A DNA stretch of 64,000 nucleotides from MED-G105 sp039025235 (GTDB lineage Bacteria > Pseudomonadota > Alphaproteobacteria > Caulobacterales > Parvularculaceae): contig JBCCOS010000002.1 of NCBI GenBank assembly GCA_039025235.1, positions 248,001 to 312,000 on the forward strand, written 5' to 3'. The notes beneath the pieces were generated by a model. The model saw only the letters and a list, made by a program, of their open reading frames with translations, ran no database searches and was not told the origin of the DNA. Positions 54,054-63,223 of this stretch are shown in pieces; the first letter of the stretch is position 1; each line of letters starts with the position of its first letter. A program made the translations under genes and the position numbers.

Positions 54054-56816
54054 TCAGAACTGCGTACCAGCGCTGAACCGGAAGCTTTCGACCTGGTCAT
54101 AGTCTTCCCTCCGGATGACCTCAGCAACGTCGAAACGAATAGGCCCAAAGGGAGAATCCCACCCCAACGAAACCCCAGCGGTGAGGCGAAGCGATAGATC
54201 ATCCTGGACGGGCGCTAACAGCTCCCCTGGATTGAGTGGGTCCGGCAGAAACAGTTCAGGGAAATCATTGGCATTAAGATCGGTGTCATCCACCAAACCA
54301 ACCGTACCAAAATCAGTAAAGAGCGCAGCCCGAATACCGTATTCTTTCGGAAGCGGTAGCGGCAAGCGTATTTCCGCACTCCCAATGGCGTAGGCCCGCG
54401 CGCCAATGGGTTGCCCCAACAACTCGCCATCTTCATTTAGTTGGCCAGACACGAAGCGAGGTCCAACACCCGCCACCTCAAACCCTCGGAAAGTGCTTGC
54501 ACCTTGGAAAAACCGATCTTGGAGTCGCACATCGTCGCCAGCAAAACCATCAATATACCCAGCGCGAAACCGTAACCTGCCGATAAAACCTTTATACAGT
54601 CGACGGTTGAACGATCCGGATGCTTCGGAACGCAGGAAGTTAACGTCACCTCCTAAACCGGCAACCGCTTGAGAAACGCCCAATCGGAACCCTCTCGTCG
54701 GATCGATAGGATTGTCGCGCGTATCAAACGTTAATGAGTAACCAAGAAGTGAGGTAACGAATGTTCCCCGAGACGTACACTGCGTTCTAAACGAACTCTG
54801 GAAAAAATCACACGTGTCAGCGGTAACGCCAAGCCCAACAGAATTCCCATTCTCATCCACAATGAGATTACCAAACTGATCAGACTGCGGCGCAACAGTA
54901 AAGTCTACGCCTTCAACCAATCCCGGTACCAGAAGCGTCGATGGATCCTGCCCCTCATTAAGGGCCACCTGCACCTGCTGAGAGAAGGTGTTCTTATCTC
55001 TTGATAACTGATACTGAAGTGAGCCGCGCCCATATTCAGAAACCTGGAAACCAACATTCCCGCCAAATCCAATTCGGTTTCGAACAAAGCTCGAACCATC
55101 TTCAAAGTCGTTGTCATCAAATGGGTTTTCGAAACCTGTTTCGAAAAAATCTGTCCGGGTATTAAAAAGAGATAAACCAGCGGCAAGGTTTCTATTGAGG
55201 AAATAGGGCTGCGTGAAGCGCAGATCTATGTTCCGCGTCCGCGCACTATTCTGTGCACGCAATCGTAAAAACTGTCCGCGCCCCAGGAGGTTTCGTTCCT
55301 CAATTGAGAAATCAACGATAAAATTTTCTGTCGACGAAACGCCGACGCCGATACTAAATGAGCCCGTAGACTGCTCTTTTACCGAAACGTCCAACTCCGT
55401 TCGATCCGGCGCACTCCCAGGTTTTTCCTCAATTTCTACCTCGCTAAAATATTGAAGGGAGCGAATGCGCGCTTTTGAACGATCAACGAGGACACGATTA
55501 AAGGCATCGCCTTCGCTTAACCTCAACTCACGTCGGATGACCTTATCGAGTGTTCGCGTATTGCCTTTGATGTTGATGCGCTCAACATAAACCCGCGGCC
55601 CCTCGTTCACCTGGAGGGTGAGGTCGATTGTATTCGTTTCTGTATTACGATTTAGTCGGGACTGCACATCAACAAATGCATAACCAAGGGACCCCGTCGC
55701 AAAAGTGATGGCTTCCGTCGCTTTTTCTATCTTATCGCCGTCATATGTTTGACCGGGCTTCACCGGAATAATTGACTCCAAAACACCTTCATCAAGACGA
55801 TCCAATGTCGTCTTTACACGGACATCACCAATCTGATATTTGGCACCTTCATCAATCGTGAACGTAATAAAGAAGTCTTTGCGATCAGGCGTTAGCTCCG
55901 CAATTGCAGAAACAACTTGAAAATCAGCATACCCATTACGCGCATAAAACTGGCGCAAAAGATCGCGTTCATATTCCAGTCGGTCAGGATCATAATTGCT
56001 GTTTGACGAAAAAATACGCCACCAACGACTTTCCTTTGTCAGTAATACGCCGCGAAGCTCATTCGACGAAAATTGCGAATTTCCGATAAAGTTGACTTTT
56101 GCAACGCCTGTTTTCGGCCCCTCGTCTATTTCATAAATGACATCGACACGATTTTGCTCAAGAGGAACGACCTTTGGCGTGACGGTTGCTGCGAAACGCC
56201 CCGTGCTCCGATATACTTCGATAATGCGTTGGACGTCGGCTTGTACTTTGGCACGCGTGAAAATACCGCGCGCCGTCAATTGTGTTTCCGCTGTAATCTT
56301 ATCTTCTTTAACCCGGCGATTTCCCTCAAACAGGACACGGTTCACGATGGGGTTTTCTGCGACCTCGATCAAAAGCGTACCATCGGGTTGCATCGCCAAT
56401 TCAACATCAGAAAACAAACCGGTGTTGAATAGAGTCTTTACACCCAAATCAATCAACTGATCCGTCGCGCGATCACCAGGTTGTAGAACGAGATAAGATG
56501 CTACGGTCTGCGCTTCGATGCGTTGATTTCCCATAACGCTCACGGCACGGATGATTGGCGTTGCCGCATAACGAGCTGCAATCAAGGCGTCAACATCGGT
56601 TTCTGCTGGCATTTTTGGAGAAGCATTTTGCGCTCTCATCTGATCTACCGCTTGCGCATTTGCGCCCTGCGCCACAGAAAGACTGAGCAATCCTAAAAAT
56701 ACAAGGCAGAAGTTCGCTAAGTTGTTTGTCACGGTGTTTGTTGTCACGGCATTCTTGGTCACCACGCGCATTTTTTGTTTACGCGCTTCACCTGACCACG
56801 ATAAAAATACACTCAT
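54054..56816 (-). CDS. bamA: Outer-membrane protein assembly factor BamA
   Basis: BamA, 920 residues from the ATG at 56816 (AGG eight bases upstream); the ATG at residue 16, nearer to the signal peptide, is an alternative. The signal peptide ends near NAQA. Five POTRA repeats span about 80-420 (first: IIRAVSVMGNQRIEAQTV; fifth: VERINIKGNTRTLDKVIRRE). The barrel follows, with the FRGFE motif in loop 6 and a terminal Phe (SAGTQF). It inserts beta-barrel proteins in the outer membrane. Ten bases after rseP. Confidence 0.97.
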   Translation of the reverse strand: MSVFLSWSGEARKQKMRVVTKNAVTTNTVTNNLANFCLVFLGLLSLSVAQGANAQAVDQMRAQNASPKMPAETDVDALIAARYAATPIIRAVSVMGNQRIEAQTVASYLVLQPGDRATDQLIDLGVKTLFNTGLFSDVELAMQPDGTLLIEVAENPIVNRVLFEGNRRVKEDKITAETQLTARGIFTRAKVQADVQRIIEVYRSTGRFAATVTPKVVPLEQNRVDVIYEIDEGPKTGVAKVNFIGNSQFSSNELRGVLLTKESRWWRIFSSNSNYDPDRLEYERDLLRQFYARNGYADFQVVSAIAELTPDRKDFFITFTIDEGAKYQIGDVRVKTTLDRLDEGVLESIIPVKPGQTYDGDKIEKATEAITFATGSLGYAFVDVQSRLNRNTETNTIDLTLQVNEGPRVYVERINIKGNTRTLDKVIRRELRLSEGDAFNRVLVDRSKARIRSLQYFSEVEIEEKPGSAPDRTELDVSVKEQSTGSFSIGVGVSSTENFIVDFSIEERNLLGRGQFLRLRAQNSARTRNIDLRFTQPYFLNRNLAAGLSLFNTRTDFFETGFENPFDDNDFEDGSSFVRNRIGFGGNVGFQVSEYGRGSLQYQLSRDKNTFSQQVQVALNEGQDPSTLLVPGLVEGVDFTVAPQSDQFGNLIVDENGNSVGLGVTADTCDFFQSSFRTQCTSRGTFVTSLLGYSLTFDTRDNPIDPTRGFRLGVSQAVAGLGGDVNFLRSEASGSFNRRLYKGFIGRLRFRAGYIDGFAGDDVRLQDRFFQGASTFRGFEVAGVGPRFVSGQLNEDGELLGQPIGARAYAIGSAEIRLPLPLPKEYGIRAALFTDFGTVGLVDDTDLNANDFPELFLPDPLNPGELLAPVQDDLSLRLTAGVSLGWDSPFGPIRFDVAEVIRREDYDQVESFRFSAGTQF

Positions 56817-56825
56817 CGACAAAAC

Positions 56826-58115
56826 CTAACTGAGTAACGAGAGAAGATTTGAAACGTCGTTCCAGGTGACAAAAATCATGAATGACGCGAGAAGAATGAG
56901 ACCTAATTGAAATCCGACTGCCTGTGCCCGTGGTCCTAATGGCTTACCAGCGATTGCTTCATACGCGTAATACATTAAATGCCCACCATCGAGAACGGGA
57001 ACTGGCAGTAAGTTTAAGAAACCAATGGACACTGAAACAACCGCAGCCAAATTTATAAAATTGATAAGACTGATCTTCAAGCTGGCAACAAATGACGGGC
57101 CATCTTCGCTATCGCCAGAAAACCCTGATACAGCGGATTGACCGGCATACTGCGCCATCTTCAATGGCCCACCGAGCTGCTTTCCATCTTCCTTACCAAC
57201 AATAAGACGCGCCAAAAAACGCACCGTGGAACCGATGATATTGACAACCTTGGCCCATGCCTCTCGTAATGCGGGCAAGGGTCCATAACGAACAAATTCT
57301 GTGGAATCCCGGTCAGCAACGATGCCTAGAACGCCAGCCGTAGACTTGTTGCCAAAACCGTCTTCGATCTCCTGACGACGCGGCGTTGCTCTAATTTGAA
57401 TTCGGTCTTCGCCACGCTCAACGTCAAATACCAATGTCTCCCCGGCAGACAACAGGGTGATAGACCGTAAGTCGTCAAAAGCTGTGATTTTCTTTCCGTT
57501 GACGGAAACAATTCGATCGCCCTGGAGAAATCCCGCCTCCTCAGCGGCACTGTCAGCGATGACCTCACCAACCCGCGCTTCCGACACATAGGCGCCGAGT
57601 GACACGAGAATCGCCCAAAAAATTGCCGTCGCTAAAATAAAATTAGCGACAGGTCCAGCAGCCACAATGATTGCGCGCGCCCAAACGGGTTTAAAATGAA
57701 AACAAACAGCCCGTTCCTCAGGGGTCATGTCCGTGCCGATCTCATTTCCAGATCGGGGGAACTGTGTCGTTAATGCGCCACGTTGCTCATCTTCTGTGTC
57801 AGCATTTTCGCCATCTATCGTTTCTGAAACAGCCTCTGTGGGCGTTGATGCCGCTGTTGCATCGCCAAAAAACTTTACATATCCCCCAAAAGGTATCGGC
57901 GATATGCGCCACTCCGTTCCCTTGCGATCAATCCATGAAATCAGAGGCTTGCCAAATCCAATCGAGAAAATATCCACACGGACGCCAAGAAGTCGTGCAG
58001 CAGAGAAGTGCCCATACTCGTGAAAAAAGACAATAATCGTCAGTAGGGCAACGAACGCAATAAGCGAGATCGGCAATATTAAGAGTTGCTCGAGGGAAAA
58101 TCCGAGAGAATTCAT
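56826..58115 (-). CDS. rseP: Site-2 protease RseP
   Basis: RseP, 429 residues from the ATG at 58115; a GTG at 58151 with AAGG five bases upstream is a serious alternative. Zinc protease motif HEYGH (32-36) in the first membrane helix and LDGGH (375-379) near the last helices. One PDZ domain is clear (VGEVIADSAAEEAGFLQGDRI). Compared with short homologues there is a polar insert of about 50 residues after the first helix (acidic, TPTEAVSETIDGENADTED). It cuts anti-sigma factors in the envelope stress response. Confidence 0.95.
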   Translation of the reverse strand: MNSLGFSLEQLLILPISLIAFVALLTIIVFFHEYGHFSAARLLGVRVDIFSIGFGKPLISWIDRKGTEWRISPIPFGGYVKFFGDATAASTPTEAVSETIDGENADTEDEQRGALTTQFPRSGNEIGTDMTPEERAVCFHFKPVWARAIIVAAGPVANFILATAIFWAILVSLGAYVSEARVGEVIADSAAEEAGFLQGDRIVSVNGKKITAFDDLRSITLLSAGETLVFDVERGEDRIQIRATPRRQEIEDGFGNKSTAGVLGIVADRDSTEFVRYGPLPALREAWAKVVNIIGSTVRFLARLIVGKEDGKQLGGPLKMAQYAGQSAVSGFSGDSEDGPSFVASLKISLINFINLAAVVSVSIGFLNLLPVPVLDGGHLMYYAYEAIAGKPLGPRAQAVGFQLGLILLASFMIFVTWNDVSNLLSLLS

Positions 58116-58400
58116 CACTGTTCTTTCAGCCACATTGGCTCGACCGTCCACCGTGGCCTTACGCCGCCCGCATGATTTCTTTCACCTAGCACCCATCACC
58201 GTTTCAAGCGCAAAAAGTTAAGTCAAGCGCCGCCGCTTGGGCAAAGGTTTGCCGTTATATCTATAGATCTACGCTACTGTCGGCAAGGACCGTTGTCTTC
58301 CGTTGAAAGACATCAAAAAGAATAGTAACCGAATTGCCCAACAACCAAACGATCAAGGGAACAACTTCGCTCTCTTTCACGTCAGATAGATGACACGCAA

Positions 58401-59645
58401 TCAAATAGCGCGCTTCGCTACTTCGTCTTCAGCAAATTCGCGGGCCCGACGGTCTGCATCTATTGCCTGCCCAAGCGATGTGGCTGAGGACCAATCGTTG
58501 GAACGACCCGCGCGCGTTAAAGCCTGCTCTGTGACAGCCGCAATGTCCAGAAATTTCAATCGATTGCCTAAAAAAGCGGCAACAGCAACTTCATTTGCTG
58601 CGTTGAGGGTTGCGGTGAAAAGCCCCCCCTTTTCAAGAGCTTCACGAGCCAAACGCAAAGCAGGAAAGCGCTCAACGTCCGGTGCTTCAAAATTCAGTTG
58701 GTTTGATTTTGAGAAATCTAGTTTTTCGGACGGACTTGTTATTCGATCAGGCCAAGCCAACGTGGACGCTATCGGCGTGCGCATATCCGGCGTTCCTAAT
58801 TGCGCAAGAACTGATCCATCGACGTATTCCACCATTGAGTGGATGACGGATTCTGGGTGAACAAGTATTTCAATACAATCTGCAGGTGTAGGAAACAAAT
58901 GCGCGGCTTCGATAAGTTCAAGGCCTTTGTTCATCATTGTTGCAGAATCGACGGAAATTTTGGCGCCCATACTCCAGTTCGGGTGCGCAACCGCTTGCGC
59001 TGGGGTCGCCTCAGACATCTCATGAGATGACCATTCACGAAACGGACCACCAGATGCCGTCAGGATCAAGCGGGAGATGCGGTCAGGTCGTTCAAAATCA
59101 TAGACTTGGAATATCGCATTGTGTTCAGAATCCACCGGGAGAAGAACCCCCCCGCTTTCACGGACAGTACGTGTTAACAAATCACCAGCACACACCAAAC
59201 ATTCTTTATTCGCTAAAGCGACAGCAGCACCACGTTCTGCGGCTGCAAGTGTTGGACGCAAACCAGCGGCACCAACAATCGCCGCCATAACCCAATCAGC
59301 GTCCCTAAGTGCAGCCTCAACAATCGCGTCCGGCCCCGCTCCCACTTCAATACCTGTTCCAGCAAGCGCATCTTGCAAGGCTGGTGCAAAGGCCTCATCA
59401 GCAATAGCAGCGAACTTCGCGTTAAATTTTATTGCTTGCTCGGCAAGTCGGTGGACGTTTGTATTCGCCGTTAAAGCAGCAACTGAAATTTCTGCCTCTC
59501 CGCGATTGTTTGCAAATTCAACGAGATCGAGGGTGCTCTCGCCAACTGAACCCGTAGACCCCAATACCGTTATAGACCTCGTACAGCCTGATACAGACGC
59601 ATCTGCATACGCCGAGTAACCGTCAATAAATTGAGTATTTGTCAA
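58401..59645 (-). CDS. dxr: 1-deoxy-D-xylulose-5-phosphate reductoisomerase
   Basis: Dxr, about 414 residues, the first committed step of the MEP isoprenoid pathway. The NADPH site reads SITVLGSTGSVGESTLDLV; ALANKECLVCAGDL and ILTASGGPFREW mark the substrate and metal regions. I take the TTG at 59645 (GAGAG upstream) since the longer frame up to 59735 begins with non-family sequence; the true start is uncertain. The 168 bases to cdsA hold nothing recognised. Confidence 0.95.
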   Translation of the reverse strand: MTNTQFIDGYSAYADASVSGCTRSITVLGSTGSVGESTLDLVEFANNRGEAEISVAALTANTNVHRLAEQAIKFNAKFAAIADEAFAPALQDALAGTGIEVGAGPDAIVEAALRDADWVMAAIVGAAGLRPTLAAAERGAAVALANKECLVCAGDLLTRTVRESGGVLLPVDSEHNAIFQVYDFERPDRISRLILTASGGPFREWSSHEMSEATPAQAVAHPNWSMGAKISVDSATMMNKGLELIEAAHLFPTPADCIEILVHPESVIHSMVEYVDGSVLAQLGTPDMRTPIASTLAWPDRITSPSEKLDFSKSNQLNFEAPDVERFPALRLAREALEKGGLFTATLNAANEVAVAAFLGNRLKFLDIAAVTEQALTRAGRSNDWSSATSLGQAIDADRRAREFAEDEVAKRAI

Positions 59646-59813
59646 ATTTTCTCTCTCACAAAAGCGGGATCGTCGATCCGATGTGCGTTTCGATGACCAC
59701 ATCATTGGTGATGTCAATTTCGCCATTTGCGACAACGCTTGGCAAGTGCTTAATGCAAATCAACATGGCCAAAACAAGTTGTATTCGTCCGCGAATGCGT
59801 CACAAAAACAGTT

Positions 59814-61205
59814 TCACAACGCAAGCACTGTTTGTGCATATAAAACAATCGACATCGCAATGATCGAAAAGATCATACCGTCGAGTCGATCAAGGACCCC
59901 CCCATGCCCCGGAATGAATCCAGAAATGTCTTTCACACCAAAGAAGCGTTTGAAGCCCGATTCAACAATGTCGCCGACGATGGACGCTAACCCCAGTGCG
60001 GCCCCGACGATGGCATAGGAAACGCTGCTGGCAAGTTCTATATTTCCAATCGCAAAACGCACGGGACCAAAAAACTCTGTTGCCGCCATTAAGCCGAGCA
60101 AACTACTACCAAGCACACCACAAATGGCCCCTGCCCACGTTTTGCCGGGAGAAAGTATTGGCGAGAGACGTGGGCCACCGATCAATTTGCCCCCGAGGTA
60201 AGCCGCGGTATCAGCGGACCAAACAGCGGCAAAAAGCAAAAAAATTAATCCGCGTCCATCGGGAAATTCTTGTCTCAGCCATAGCAAGGAAATTGCTGGC
60301 GCCAGAAAATACAGTGCCCCCGCGCTTGTCCAAACTGCCTTTGATATCGAGCCGTGCCCCCCTGTTGATTCGGGGTGCATGGCACCGGTCTCCCCCTCAT
60401 CCGATGGGTCTATCGTAATCGCTTCACTGTTCAACTGATTTCGAGCAAGAAAAACACTTACACCTGCAAACAACCCACCTGCACAGGCGACACAAAAAGC
60501 AGCGGCATATAAACTCGCTGCTGCAGCAGCTATGGACGTTACAGCGAAGCCCGCCAAGAGGTAAAAGTGAACCCCTAAAGACCCACCAGAAACCATCCGT
60601 GTCCATTCAAATACGATTGCAACCGCCAGAATGGCGGTCAAAACTGCGAAAATAATGCCGCCAACATAAGCGGCGTAGATGGCAAGTCCCCCGAGCAAGA
60701 CACTTGAAATTATTCTGAGAAAAAATCCGTCTGTCGGATTGTACAGATCAAGACCACTTGGCGCATCGGAAAGGTGTAGATCATTTTCTCCAGCGTTAAC
60801 TTGTCGCGACTCTCTTGCCGGAGGCAGTGCGCAGTCTTCGGTAAATTGCTCTTTGAGCGAAGCATTTTGACGGTCTACGATAACCGGATCGAGGCCCTGC
60901 AGGAGATCATGATGGCTTTGATCCTGATGAGACCTACTCGATGCGGAAAACTGACGTGGTTCACCATTAGATTTAGATCGCGAAAAAAAATCATTGTCGG
61001 ATCGACTTTCAACATTCGCCTCTGCGTTTGGGGAAACAGTTTGACGTAAACGGTCCGGTGCTGTCTCAGCAAAATAATTAGGGGACTGAGGAGTGGCCTG
61101 CGTTACCGCGGGATCTACGTGATTACCATGCTTTTTAGTGTTATCATGCTCTCCGTTTTCTGAAAACCTTTGAGGCTTCGTCGCAGAGGGTTGCGCCTCG
61201 CGCAT
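59814..61205 (-). CDS. cdsA: Phosphatidate cytidylyltransferase with long N-terminal extension
   Basis: CdsA, 463 residues, makes CDP-diacylglycerol for phospholipid synthesis. The enzyme core starts with membrane helix 1 at about residue 161 and has the family signature KRFFGVKDISGFIPGHGG followed by VLDRLD near the C-terminus. The first 155 residues are hydrophilic, rich in Ser, Gln, Asn, His and Glu and probably disordered; most CdsA proteins lack this. The start is well supported: AAGGAG lies seven bases before the ATG and overlaps the uppS stop. Confidence 0.96.
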   Translation of the reverse strand: MREAQPSATKPQRFSENGEHDNTKKHGNHVDPAVTQATPQSPNYFAETAPDRLRQTVSPNAEANVESRSDNDFFSRSKSNGEPRQFSASSRSHQDQSHHDLLQGLDPVIVDRQNASLKEQFTEDCALPPARESRQVNAGENDLHLSDAPSGLDLYNPTDGFFLRIISSVLLGGLAIYAAYVGGIIFAVLTAILAVAIVFEWTRMVSGGSLGVHFYLLAGFAVTSIAAAAASLYAAAFCVACAGGLFAGVSVFLARNQLNSEAITIDPSDEGETGAMHPESTGGHGSISKAVWTSAGALYFLAPAISLLWLRQEFPDGRGLIFLLFAAVWSADTAAYLGGKLIGGPRLSPILSPGKTWAGAICGVLGSSLLGLMAATEFFGPVRFAIGNIELASSVSYAIVGAALGLASIVGDIVESGFKRFFGVKDISGFIPGHGGVLDRLDGMIFSIIAMSIVLYAQTVLAL

Positions 61206-61216
61206 TGGCTTTCTCC

Positions 61217-62071
61217 TTAGCGGTCTTCAGTGTGGTTATTATTGTCTTCACCAAGCCCACCATAACGACGTTTCCGTACTGAAAACTCCGCCAAAGCATC
61301 TTTTAACGAATCCTCATTGAAATCAGGCCAGAGCGTGTCGATAAAAACATACTCAGCATAAGCCGCTTGCCATAAAAGAAAATTACTGATCCGTTTCTCA
61401 CCGCTCGTTCGGATAACAAAATCAGGATCAGGCGTTCCTGCTGTGTCCAGATAACATGCGAAAGCGTCTTCATTCACCGATGACGGATCGACTTTTCCAT
61501 TAGCTATCTCTTGGGCAAGCTGAATAGCCGCGCGCGTTAACTCGTCCCGGCCGCCATAATTGAACGCAATCTGCAGGAGAAAGTCTGCGTTATCGCGTGT
61601 TTCTCGCTCTGCGCGATTCACTAAAATTTTGAGTTCAGGGTCAAGCTTAGTACGATCACCAATTATCCGTACCTTGATCTTATTTCTTTTCAATTTTGGC
61701 AAATCCTCGCCAATAAATTCGCGAAGAAGCGCCATAAGATCGCGAATTTCCCCGGCAGGGCGTCGCCAATTTTCAGTGGAAAAGCTATAAAGGGTGACGG
61801 AATGCATGCCAACGTCACGGGCGGCCTCGACCGCCCGCCGGGCAGCATCAACACCCGCACGATGACCAGCACTGCGCGGTAATCCCCGTGCCGCGGCCCA
61901 CCGACCATTTCCATCCATAATAATAGCCACGTGTTTAGGACCAACCTCAGGTTCCGGATTGGCACGTGGCTGCTCAACATCCAGTCGGGGAGTCGGCGAC
62001 GAAATTGTCGCTGGCGACGTATTCGACAAAACTTTCGCAACAAACTGCGCTGACACTTGTCTCTCGCTCAC
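61217..62071 (-). CDS. uppS: Undecaprenyl (isoprenyl) diphosphate synthase
   Basis: UppS, about 284 residues from the GTG at 62071 (GGCGAG upstream); starts at 62056 (GTG) or 62116 (TTG) are possible. The enzyme core begins HVAIIMDGNGRWAAARGLPR with the catalytic Asp, then SVTLYSFSTENWRRP and DFVIRTSGEKRISNFLLWQ. It makes the C55 lipid carrier for wall synthesis. An N-terminal extra 45 residues, Ser/Pro-rich, precede the core. Followed immediately by cdsA. Confidence 0.96.
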   Translation of the reverse strand: MSERQVSAQFVAKVLSNTSPATISSPTPRLDVEQPRANPEPEVGPKHVAIIMDGNGRWAAARGLPRSAGHRAGVDAARRAVEAARDVGMHSVTLYSFSTENWRRPAGEIRDLMALLREFIGEDLPKLKRNKIKVRIIGDRTKLDPELKILVNRAERETRDNADFLLQIAFNYGGRDELTRAAIQLAQEIANGKVDPSSVNEDAFACYLDTAGTPDPDFVIRTSGEKRISNFLLWQAAYAEYVFIDTLWPDFNEDSLKDALAEFSVRKRRYGGLGEDNNNHTEDR

Positions 62072-62470
62072 AATATGTCTCGCCCCAGGACTGTTACAGC
62101 CGCCGGAAACAGTCAAAATTCAAAAAAACTATGTAAAGGTTAGGCATTACACCTTGCTAAGTCATTTATAGCACTATGCAAACCGAAATAATAAGGCCCT
62201 TTGAAGACTTTGTAAGGATTTAGACCGCCGTCAACTGGGATAACCAACAACAGCCAGTCCGTTCCAAATGCAATCGCTGAACGGCTTTAAGTCTCTGATT
62301 CTACGGATTTCCTGGCACGTGAGCTCGTAGTCATTGAAATAACCACTTGAGCTGTAAATGCTTAAAACCGCCGTTGACCGAACGCTATCTGGCCAAACGA
62401 ATGAAACCAAAGCTCTAACGCGTGAATTAATAACTGAACAACAACGAAGAAACCGTCCGGGTCATTGACG
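62072..62470. other. frr-uppS intergenic region
   Basis: About 400 bases with the third repeat copy in the middle and no supported gene. No clear terminator was found after frr. Confidence 0.35.
62262..62363 (+). repeat. Dispersed intergenic repeat, copy 3 (diverged)
   Basis: Blocks TTCCAAATGCAATCG, ACGGCTTTAAGTCTCTGATT, CGGATTTCCT and TGTAAATGCTTAAAA line up in the order of copy 1 (47833), with more substitutions and about five extra bases. Less certain than the match between copies 1 and 2. Confidence 0.55.
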
Positions 62471-63022
62471 CTAAACCTGCATGATTTCACCCTCTTTCTT
62501 TGCAAGAGCGTCATCGATTTTTTTAATCATTTCATCGGTTAACTTTTGAACCTGGTCAGATAAGCGTTTTTGGTCATCTTCACCGACCCCATCGCTCTTT
62601 TTGATGGTTTCCATGCCCTCGCGGCGGACATTTCGAACCGCAACCTTTGCTTGCTCTGCGTATTTGCCGGCGACCTTCGTCAACTCAATCCGTCTTTCCT
62701 CGGTTAGTGGCGGCACAGGCACCCGAACATTTACGCCATCAACAACCGGATTGATACCAAGGCCTGCTTCGCGAATAGCTTTTTCCACGGCACCGACAAG
62801 TCCCTTATCCCAGACCTGAATGGTTATGGTTCTTGGTTCGGGAACCGAAACCGTACCGACCTGATTCATCGGCATTTGGGACCCATAAGCATCAACATTG
62901 ATCGGCTCCACCAAGCTTGCTGATGCACGCCCCGTTCGAAGCCCAGAAAATTCAGTCTTCAGCGCCGCCAGAGCGCCATCCATACGCTTGCTAAGATCAT
63001 CAAGATCCACGGCTTCACTCAT
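62471..63022 (-). CDS. frr: Ribosome recycling factor
   Basis: RRF, 183 residues, splits post-termination ribosomes with EF-G. FSGLRTGRASASLVEPINVDAYG and VRVPVPPLTEERRIELTK, and the Arg-rich VRNVRREGMETIKK, are family hallmarks. It follows pyrH by about 200 bases. Confidence 0.99.
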   Translation of the reverse strand: MSEAVDLDDLSKRMDGALAALKTEFSGLRTGRASASLVEPINVDAYGSQMPMNQVGTVSVPEPRTITIQVWDKGLVGAVEKAIREAGLGINPVVDGVNVRVPVPPLTEERRIELTKVAGKYAEQAKVAVRNVRREGMETIKKSDGVGEDDQKRLSDQVQKLTDEMIKKIDDALAKKEGEIMQV

Positions 63023-63223
63023 TATTTATCTCCTCATATTTTTCCCTCAAACGAACGCTAGATTAGCCAGAAGTCGTTTGGAGATTGCACTGAAAATTAA
63101 AATTCGACCGAAAACAAAACCCGCTAAAGATACGTGAAGCCAAGGCGCAAAGTGCTGGTATATGCGAACCTTGACGTCGGCATCGTCCCGTCAAAAAAGA
63201 AAACGCGCCGGTCAAGTGACAGA

